Below, piece after piece: positions 58,008 through 64,000 of a stretch of DNA of 64,000 nucleotides (positions are counted from its first letter, which is position 1; each line of letters begins with the position of its first letter). The notes below the pieces were generated by a model that was not told the DNA's origin, made no database searches, and was given only the letters and a program-made list of their open reading frames with translations. The stretch comes from Aromatoleum bremense (lineage in GTDB: Bacteria > Pseudomonadota > Gammaproteobacteria > Burkholderiales > Rhodocyclaceae): the NCBI RefSeq assembly GCF_017894365.1, contig NZ_CP059467.1:868001-932000 (forward strand), given 5' to 3'. The position numbers and the translations under genes were made by a program.

Positions 58008-59000
58008 TCAGCCGGCGAGCGCTGTGCGCAGCGTGTTGCCGCCGATGATCCGCGTCAGCTTGTCGGCATACATCGGGTCGGTCGCGTAGCCGGCGTGCTG
58101 CAGGCTGCGGGCGAACCTGGCGGCGTCGGTCTGGCCCAGCACTTCGGCGTAGCGCGGACTGTTGCGCAGCAGGTTGGCGTAGTCGCGGAAGGCGTCGGCG
58201 TAGGAGCCGTAGGCGCGAAAGCGCGCGTTTTCGGTGTACGCCCGGCCGTTTGCATACTCGGTGACCGGCACTTCGACGACCGCACCCTGCCAGTCCGGTC
58301 CGGCCTTGATGTTGAACAGGTTGAAGCTCGGCGTGCCGTCGGCACGGAGCAGTTCGCCCCGCCCCCAGCCGGTTTCGAGCGCCGCCTGCGCGACCATGAA
58401 ATGCGCCGGGATGCCGGTGGTGCGGCTCGCGCTGCCGGCGTGCGGCCACACGCGGTCGACGAACTCGCGGGCGCCGTTCGGCACGTTGCGCGCACCGGGT
58501 GCGGCAAGAGCCTGCGCCGCCCTGGGTGGGGTGGGCAACTCGGCGGGCACGTCGCCTGCTGAGGGCGGGCCGGCGTCGGCGACGCCAGGCGCGGCGGCGT
58601 TTGCCGGCGAGTGGGCGCGTGCGGCAAAGATTGCCGTGCGCGGCGGCACGGGCGGCGCGCCCGCGGCGGCAGCGTCGTGCGTCGCTGCCGGTTTTTCCAG
58701 CGCTTCACCGCCCAGCTGGCGAAAGATCACGTCGGCAAGCCCCGTGCCGCGGCCCTGGGCCATGTTCATCGCCGTCTGCTGGTCCTGCATCGCCTGGAAA
58801 AGCCGCGTCTGGTCGCTGTCGAGCATCCCTTCGGACGGCACCGCGTCGCGCATCGACTTCAACACCATCTGCAGGAACAGCGCCTCGAACTGCTTCGCCG
58901 TCGCGCGCAGCGCCGCCGGCGAGTCGCCGTCGCGCGACAGGCGCTTCAGGTCGGCGAGCGCGTTCGGGTCGATGGCGTTGATCTGCGCGGGGACGGTCAT
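58008..59000 (-). CDS. flgJ: Rod cap / peptidoglycan hydrolase FlgJ
   Basis: A 330-residue bifunctional protein. The N-terminal rod-binding domain (LRATAKQFEALFLQMVLKSM, then MLDSDQTRLFQAMQDQQTA) and the C-terminal glucosaminidase domain (AHFMVAQAALETGWGRGE, with the catalytic Glu; DGTPSFNLFNIKAGPDW) are joined by a Pro/Ala linker. It caps the growing rod and opens the cell wall. It begins two bases after flgI. Confidence 0.95.
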   Translation of the reverse strand: MTVPAQINAIDPNALADLKRLSRDGDSPAALRATAKQFEALFLQMVLKSMRDAVPSEGMLDSDQTRLFQAMQDQQTAMNMAQGRGTGLADVIFRQLGGEALEKPAATHDAAAAGAPPVPPRTAIFAARAHSPANAAAPGVADAGPPSAGDVPAELPTPPRAAQALAAPGARNVPNGAREFVDRVWPHAGSASRTTGIPAHFMVAQAALETGWGRGELLRADGTPSFNLFNIKAGPDWQGAVVEVPVTEYANGRAYTENARFRAYGSYADAFRDYANLLRNSPRYAEVLGQTDAARFARSLQHAGYATDPMYADKLTRIIGGNTLRTALAG

Positions 59001-59002
59001 CC

Positions 59003-60139
59003 TCAGATCACCTCGAGTTCGGCGCGCAGCGATCCCGCCGCCTTCATCGCCTGCAGGATGCTGACGAGGTCCATCGGCGTCGCGCCGAGCGCATTGAGCG
59101 CCTTGACGACGTCGGCGAGGTTCGCGCTGGCGCGCACGTTGTGCAGGCTGCCCTGATCCTGCTGGATGTCGACCGAGCCGCGCTGCGTGATGACGGTTTC
59201 GCCGCGCGAGAACGGCTGCGGCTGGCTGACCGCGGTATCCACGCCGACCGTCACCGTGAGGTTGCCATGGGCCACCGCGACGTTCTGCAGCGTCACGCCC
59301 TGGTTCATGACGACCGAGCCGGTGCGCGAATTGACGATGACCTTCGCCGCCTGCTGCACCGGGGTGACATCGAGGTTCTCGAGCTTGCCGAGGAAGCCGA
59401 CGCGATCCGAGACATCAAGCGGCGCGCGCACCTGGATGCTGCGCCCGTCGAGCGCCTGCGCGGTGCCGGCGGAGGTTGCGAGGTTGATCGCATCGACGAC
59501 GCGCCGCGCGGTGCCGAAGTCGTTGTCGTTGAGTTCGAACAGCACGAATTCGCCCTGTCCGAGCATCGTCGGCACCGCGCGTTCGACGGTGGCGCCGCCC
59601 GGCACGCGGCCCGCCGACAGGTGGTTGATCGTCTGCGACGAGCCGGCCGCCGACGCGCCGGCGCCGCCGACCAGCATGTTGCCCTGCGCCATCGCATAGA
59701 CCTGGCCATCGGCCCCTTTCAAGGGCGTCATCACCAGCGTGCCGCCACGCAGGCTCTTCGCGTTGCCGACCGACGAAACCGTGATGTCGAGTTGCTGGCC
59801 CGGACGCGCGAACGGCGGCAGGCTCGCGGTCACCATCACCGCGGCGACGTTCTTGAGCTGCAGGTTCGTGCCGGGCGGCAGCGTGACGCCCATGTTGCCG
59901 AGCATGTTGATGATGCTCTGCACCGTGAAAGGCGTCTGCGTCGTCTGGTCGCCGCTGCCGTCGAGGCCGACGACGAGGCCGTAGCCGACGAGCTGGTTGT
60001 CGCGCACGCCGGCGACCGACGCGAGATCCTTCAGCCGCTCCGCGCCCGCCCCGCCGCAGCCGAGCATCAGCCCGAGCGCGCAGGCAGCGGCGCGAAAGAG
60101 CTTGCCCGGAGTCTTCTGCGCGTCATTGCGAAACATCAT
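59003..60139 (-). CDS. flgI: Flagellar P-ring protein FlgI
   Basis: A 378-residue periplasmic ring protein with signal peptide ([20 protein letters not shown]). Family motifs [40 protein letters not shown] and the C-terminal [20 protein letters not shown] are intact. A second ATG one codon in is equally possible. Confidence 0.97.
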   Translation of the reverse strand: MMFRNDAQKTPGKLFRAAACALGLMLGCGGAGAERLKDLASVAGVRDNQLVGYGLVVGLDGSGDQTTQTPFTVQSIINMLGNMGVTLPPGTNLQLKNVAAVMVTASLPPFARPGQQLDITVSSVGNAKSLRGGTLVMTPLKGADGQVYAMAQGNMLVGGAGASAAGSSQTINHLSAGRVPGGATVERAVPTMLGQGEFVLFELNDNDFGTARRVVDAINLATSAGTAQALDGRSIQVRAPLDVSDRVGFLGKLENLDVTPVQQAAKVIVNSRTGSVVMNQGVTLQNVAVAHGNLTVTVGVDTAVSQPQPFSRGETVITQRGSVDIQQDQGSLHNVRASANLADVVKALNALGATPMDLVSILQAMKAAGSLRAELEVI

Positions 60140-60164
60140 TCACTCCCCGATCAGCAGCGGCCAG

Positions 60165-60857
60165 TCAGAACGGCAGCACGATGTTGAAGAAGCGCTGCAT
60201 CCACCCCATCGTGTTCGCCTCGTCGATATAGCCGCTGCCCTTGTATTCGATCCGCGCATCGGCGACCTGCGTCGACTGCACGGTGTTGGCGGCAGTCACC
60301 GTGGTCGGGTTGACGACGCCGGAAAAGCGGATGAACTCGTTCCCCTGGTTGATCGCGACCTGTTTTTCGCCCGACACCAGCAGGTTGCCGTTCGGATACA
60401 CCTCGATGACGGTGACGGTGATCGTGCCGTTGAACTGGTTGTTCGCCTTCGACGCGCCTTCGCCGGAGAACTCGGACTCGACGCCCGCTTCGACATTCAT
60501 CCCCGCGAGCCCGGCGAAAGGCACACGCGACGCCGCCGTGATGCCGCCTTTGACGTCCGAGTCGCGCGTCGCGCTGCTGTTCGCGGCCTTCTGCGCGGCG
60601 TTGCGTTCGACGAGGTTGATCGTCAGCGTGTCGCCGACGAGCCGCGCTCGCCTGTCCTCGAACAGCGGCCTCGCCTGCCCCGGCTGGAAGATCGCGCCGG
60701 TTACCGGAACGCTCTGCGCCCGCCCTTCCGGCCGCGCGGTCATCGGCTGATGCACGGCCGTCGGCGGCGTGGAATAGATCGACGCGCAGCCGGGCAGCAG
60801 CGCGGCAACGAGTGCCGGAAGGACAGCCCGCCCCGCCTTCGTCGCGCGAGCGCTCAC
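60165..60857 (-). CDS. flgH: Flagellar L-ring lipoprotein FlgH
   Basis: A 230-residue outer-membrane ring lipoprotein. Signal ending LVAALLPGC gives the acylated cysteine near 24. Body motifs [40 protein letters not shown] and [17 protein letters not shown] are typical. Its ATG overlaps the flgG stop (ATGA). Confidence 0.96.
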   Translation of the reverse strand: MSARATKAGRAVLPALVAALLPGCASIYSTPPTAVHQPMTARPEGRAQSVPVTGAIFQPGQARPLFEDRRARLVGDTLTINLVERNAAQKAANSSATRDSDVKGGITAASRVPFAGLAGMNVEAGVESEFSGEGASKANNQFNGTITVTVIEVYPNGNLLVSGEKQVAINQGNEFIRFSGVVNPTTVTAANTVQSTQVADARIEYKGSGYIDEANTMGWMQRFFNIVLPF

Positions 60858-61636
60858 AGCTGCGTCAGCCTGCCGAGCATCTGGTCGGAAGTCTGGATCG
60901 CGCGCGAATTGAGTTCGTAGGCGCGCTGCGTCGCGATCATGCTGACGAGCTCCTCGGCGACGTTGACGTTCGAGGTTTCGACATACTGCTGATTGATGAC
61001 GCCGGCGCCGTTCGTGCCCGGCGCATTCGGCGTCGCGACGCCGCTCGATGCAGTCTCACGGAACAGGTTCTCGCCGGCGCTCGCGAGCCCGCCCGGGTTG
61101 ACGAAAGTCGCGAGCTGGATGTTGCCGACGACCGTAGGCGCCGCCTGTCCGGCCTGCAGCACGCTGACCGTGCCGTCCTTGCCGATCGTCACCGACTGCG
61201 CGTCGTTCGGGATGATGATCGCCGGTTCGAGCGGATAGCCGCTGGCGGTGACCATCTGTCCCTGCGCGTCGAGCTGGAACGCGCCGTCGCGCGTGTAGCC
61301 CGACGTGCCGTCGGGCAGCGTCACCTGGAAGAAACCGGCGCCCTGCACCCCCATGTCCATCGCATTGCCGGTCTGCTGCAGGTTGCCCTGGGTGTGGATG
61401 CGCTCGGTCGCGACCGGACGCACGCCGGTGCCCAGCTGCAGGCCGCTGCCGATCTGGTTCTGCTGCGTGTTCTGCGCGCCGGGCTGGCGGATCGTCTGGT
61501 ACAGCAGATCCTCGAAGATCGCGCGCGAGCGCTTGAAGCCGTTCGTCGAGACATTCGCGAGGTTGTTCGAGATCACGTCCAGCTGCGTCTGCTGGGCCTC
61601 GAGGCCCGTCCGGGCGATCCACAATGAACGAATCAT
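60854..61636 (-). CDS. flgG: Distal rod protein FlgG
   Basis: A 260-residue rod protein. N-terminus [20 protein letters not shown] and [20 protein letters not shown], the FlgG-specific [20 protein letters not shown], and C-terminus [20 protein letters not shown] are complete. A hairpin with eight-base arms (61658-61678) lies just upstream. Confidence 0.97.
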   Translation of the reverse strand: MIRSLWIARTGLEAQQTQLDVISNNLANVSTNGFKRSRAIFEDLLYQTIRQPGAQNTQQNQIGSGLQLGTGVRPVATERIHTQGNLQQTGNAMDMGVQGAGFFQVTLPDGTSGYTRDGAFQLDAQGQMVTASGYPLEPAIIIPNDAQSVTIGKDGTVSVLQAGQAAPTVVGNIQLATFVNPGGLASAGENLFRETASSGVATPNAPGTNGAGVINQQYVETSNVNVAEELVSMIATQRAYELNSRAIQTSDQMLGRLTQL

Positions 61637-61775
61637 GATGCTGGCTCCCTTTCCTGGGCAGGCAGGCGATCTGCCTGCAAGTGTCGTGGCCAGTCTAGGC
61701 GGCGGCCGGCCGCTTCAATCGCCGGAACACCCGCCCAAAAGGCCCGTTAATTCCGTCGCCGGACGACGCCGCCGG

Positions 61776-62516
61776 CTAGCGGGCCGCGAGCACCTGCGCC
61801 GCCGCCTGGTCGTTCGACTGCGCGGTCTGCAGCATCTTGGTCTGCATGTCGAACTGGCGCGCCAGCCCGATCATCGACACCATCTGGTCGACGACGCTGA
61901 CGTTGCTGCCTTCGAGGTAGCCGCCGGCGACCTGCACGGCCTCGTCACGGGGCGCGGCCCCACCGTCGCGCAGCCGGAACAGCCCGTCGTCGCCGCGCAC
62001 GAGCGAAGTCTCCGGCGGATTGACGAGCTTCAGCTGGCCGAGGTTGTTCACGACGTTCTGCGCGCCGCCGCCGCGCATCGCCGAGATCGTGCCGTCCTTG
62101 CCGATCAGCACTTCGTTGTCGGGCGGAATCGTGATCGGCCCGCCGTCGCCCAGCACCGGCAGTCCGTTGCGCGTCTGCAGCACGCCGTTCGGGCTGACTT
62201 CGAGGCTGCCGTTGCGCGTATAGCCTTCGGAGCCGTCGGGCAACTGCACCGTGAGCCAGCCCTTGCCCTCGACGGCGACATCGAACGCACGCCCCGTCTG
62301 CTGCAGCGGTCCGGTCTCGAAGTTCGTCGCGATGCTCGCATCGACGACGAACGCGCGCGTCGGCAACCCCTCGCCCTGCACCGGCACTGCGCGCAGCTTG
62401 TGCATCTCGGCGCGAAAGCCGGTGGTGGTCGCGTTCGCGAGGTTGTGCGACACCGCGGCCTGCTGGCCCATGGTGTGCTTCGCCCCGGTCATCGCGGTGT
62501 AGATCAGACGGTCCAT
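61776..62516 (-). CDS. flgF: Proximal rod protein FlgF
   Basis: A 246-residue rod protein: MDRLIYTAMTGAKHTMGQQA, AVSHNLANATTTGFRAEMHK, GRAFDVAVEGKGWLTVQLPD, and C-terminal YLEGSNVSVVDQMVSMIGLA. The ATG at 62516 is preceded by AAGGGAG; the longer frame upstream is only the 12-base repeat read through. Confidence 0.96.
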   Translation of the reverse strand: MDRLIYTAMTGAKHTMGQQAAVSHNLANATTTGFRAEMHKLRAVPVQGEGLPTRAFVVDASIATNFETGPLQQTGRAFDVAVEGKGWLTVQLPDGSEGYTRNGSLEVSPNGVLQTRNGLPVLGDGGPITIPPDNEVLIGKDGTISAMRGGGAQNVVNNLGQLKLVNPPETSLVRGDDGLFRLRDGGAAPRDEAVQVAGGYLEGSNVSVVDQMVSMIGLARQFDMQTKMLQTAQSNDQAAAQVLAAR

Positions 62517-62544
62517 GGCCCGCTCCCTTTTTTCTTTCCCTCTC

Positions 62545-62580
62545 CCTGCCCGCCACCCCGCCCGCCACCCTGCCCGCCAC
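62545..62580. repeat. 12-bp tandem repeat between flgE and flgF
   Basis: Three units of CCYGCCCGCCAC in the 98-base gap between flgE and flgF. No coding role; it may reflect slippage in a GC-rich spacer. Confidence 0.85.
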
Positions 62581-62614
62581 CCGGCACGACACCGGGGAGT
62601 CATTCAGGCGGTAT

Positions 62615-63943
62615 TTATCCGAGATTGACGATGGTCTGCAGGATGGTGTTCTGGGCCTGCACGGATTGTGCGTTCGCCTGGTAGTTGCGCTGCTGGACGA
62701 TGAGCTGCACAAGCTCCGCGGTGAGATCGACGTTGGCTTCCTCGACCGCGCCCGCGTTGAGCAGCCCCAGGTTGGCACTGCCGGGCACGCCGACGCTGGA
62801 CGGCCCCGAGGCCGGCGACTGGGCCCACATGTTGCCCCCCAGCGACACCAGGCCGTTCGGACTGCGGAAGTTCGCCAGGACAACTTGCCCCAGATCGCGG
62901 GACTGGCCATTGCTGTAGCGACCTTCAATGACTCCGTCATCGCCGACGGAGACGCCCGTCAGCCGGCCCGGTGCGAATCCGTCCTGGTCCGAGGGGACAT
63001 TGATCCCGAACTCGCCGCCATACTGGGTCGTACCGCTGAAGTCGATCCGCAAAGCGGGGGTTTCGAGGCCGGGTACAAGGTTGTCGCCGAAGAGATCCTT
63101 AAAAGCGGGACCGGTCACGGGCAATGACGTAGTCAACACGCCGCCAGTATTGAACGACAGCGTGTGGTTGAACGTCGGGTTCCCGATGTCCTTGCCATCG
63201 AGTTGATAATGGACAGTCCAGTCGTTCTTCACCTCTTCGAGCTTCGGCGGGCTGGCCGCCGGATCCGCCCGTGTGCCGTTGCGGACGAAATACATCGTCA
63301 ACGTCTTGGGGTTGCCGAGGCTGTCGTACAGGGTCGCCGACGTGGCGTTGTTGTATGACTTGGGGTCCGCGGCCGAAAACTTCGGCTTCTCGGGCAAGTG
63401 TTGTCTGGAGTCGAGATTGACCCCGAGGCTAAGCCCCGCCGTGTTGTCAGGGAGGGGGCGCTGCGAGACGCCGGTTTGTTGTGGCGCCCCTCCCGCCAGC
63501 GACGGGTTCACGACGATGTCACTGACGACGCCCGTCAGGATGTCCCCATTGACGTCCGCGCCATAGCCGGACAGCCGATATCCTTGAGCATTGACGATGA
63601 ACCCGTCCTTGCTGATGTCGAACTGGCCGTTTCGCGTGAAAGCTTCCGTTCCATCCGGCGCGCTGACGCGAAAGAAGCCGTTGCCGTTGATCGCCAGGTC
63701 CAGCGGGTTGTTCGTGACGGTCACGTTGCCCTGGGAGAAGTTCTGGCTTACGGCAGCAATCGTCGTCCCGATTCCGACTTGCGAATTGCCCCCCGTACCA
63801 TTGAAAGAAGCAGCGAAAACATCCGCGAACTCCGCACGCCCGGCCTTGAAGCCGATGGTATTCGAGTTCGCGACGTTGTTGCTGATGACGTCGAGGGCTT
63901 TCGACGCCGAAGCGAGGCCGCTCAATCCTTGCTGGAATGCCAT
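62615..63943 (-). CDS. flgE: Flagellar hook protein FlgE
   Basis: A 442-residue hook subunit. N-terminus MAFQQGLSGLASASKALDVI and SNNVANSNTIGFKAGRAEFA, the central hook domain (ATLYDSLGNPKTLTMYFVRN), and C-terminal GAVEEANVDLTAELVQLIVQ plus QRNYQANAQSVQAQNTILQT. AAGGGACAGG precedes the ATG at 63943. Confidence 0.97.
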   Translation of the reverse strand: MAFQQGLSGLASASKALDVISNNVANSNTIGFKAGRAEFADVFAASFNGTGGNSQVGIGTTIAAVSQNFSQGNVTVTNNPLDLAINGNGFFRVSAPDGTEAFTRNGQFDISKDGFIVNAQGYRLSGYGADVNGDILTGVVSDIVVNPSLAGGAPQQTGVSQRPLPDNTAGLSLGVNLDSRQHLPEKPKFSAADPKSYNNATSATLYDSLGNPKTLTMYFVRNGTRADPAASPPKLEEVKNDWTVHYQLDGKDIGNPTFNHTLSFNTGGVLTTSLPVTGPAFKDLFGDNLVPGLETPALRIDFSGTTQYGGEFGINVPSDQDGFAPGRLTGVSVGDDGVIEGRYSNGQSRDLGQVVLANFRSPNGLVSLGGNMWAQSPASGPSSVGVPGSANLGLLNAGAVEEANVDLTAELVQLIVQQRNYQANAQSVQAQNTILQTIVNLG

Positions 63944-63968
63944 GATCCTGTCCCTTGGAGTTCGGTAA

Positions 63969-64000
63969 TCAGAGAATCTGCCGGATCTCGGACATCTTGA
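63969..64000 (-). CDS. flgD: Flagellar hook cap protein FlgD, C-terminal fragment
   Basis: The last ten codons of the gene upstream of flgE, reading KMSEIRQIL and stop. The ending, the orientation and the 25-base distance to flgE fit flgD, which normally precedes flgE. The rest is outside the window. Confidence 0.7.
   Translation of the reverse strand, partial: KMSEIRQIL

Noticed and set aside
61684..61700. TGGCC-to-TTGC sequence on the minus strand upstream of flgG resembling a sigma-54 promoter
   Set aside because: GG and GC are eleven bases apart instead of ten, and flgG is expected to be read with flgF and flgE; spacing is strict for sigma-54.

Overview
The window looks like part of the chromosome of a G+C-rich, flagellated, denitrifying betaproteobacterium, most likely of the Azoarcus/Aromatoleum/Thauera group (Rhodocyclales). 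The evidence is the combination of a TPP-dependent 2-oxoacid oxidoreductase with a GltD-like NADP-binding subunit (an arrangement known from denitrifying aromatic degraders), a Tat-exported nitrous-oxide reductase, NorE/NorF-like proteins, and a flagellar regulon controlled by FlrBC and sigma-54. No species name can be read from the sequence alone.

Layout. 1-4.1 kb: edge of a ribbon-helix-helix gene, an unassigned stretch, a Cys/Met-metabolism PLP enzyme, an RcnB-like periplasmic protein, a DUF5924/DUF2914 membrane protein and a CBS-pair protein. 4.3-9.0 kb: a translationally coupled three-gene oxidoreductase operon (korC-korA-korB, minus strand). 9.4-12.5 kb: norF-like, norE-like and nosZ. 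12.9-16.3 kb: a MocR-type aminotransferase/regulator, then a hemerythrin-like protein and a 7Fe ferredoxin transcribed divergently across a perfect FNR/DNR-type palindrome, then a cysteine-free Crp/Fnr regulator. 16.3-17.8 kb: sdhC-sdhD-sdhB, with no sdhA. 18.1-19.2 kb: an HPP-CBS membrane protein. 19.2-22.4 kb: a GltIJKL-type amino-acid ABC transporter. 22.7 kb: tRNA-Ser(GGA).

22.8-31.0 kb is an accessory islet on the flank of that tRNA. It holds an AlpA-like protein, an orphan ParD antitoxin, a DUF4143 ATPase with an operator-like palindrome, two near-identical rpn nuclease units, a prlF-yhaV toxin-antitoxin module, three truncated ccdA starts and a low-GC gene with a possible PD-(D/E)xK core. 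The rpn units are the most unusual part. Each full-length rpn gene carries a good internal ribosome-binding site plus GTG for a C-terminal small protein. In the second unit the older C-terminus survives as a free-standing copy behind a newly acquired one, much as Rhs/CDI orphan tips do. The prlF-yhaV module lies between 28-bp direct repeats, and removing it in silico rejoins a ccdA reading frame.

31.5-64 kb is a nearly complete flagellar regulon: a large flagellin, FlaG, FliD, FliS with two FliT-like proteins, a second FliK-like protein, an FlhB-tail protein, the YcgR brake (followed by an inserted higBA pair), fliE, the FlrBC two-component system, fliFGHIJKLMNOPQR, and the divergent flgDEFGHIJKL set with a small lipoprotein between the blocks. 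Sigma-28-type sequences precede fliC and possibly fliS. Good sigma-54 (GG-N10-GC) sites precede fliE, fliK and flgK, as expected for FlrC-controlled class III genes.
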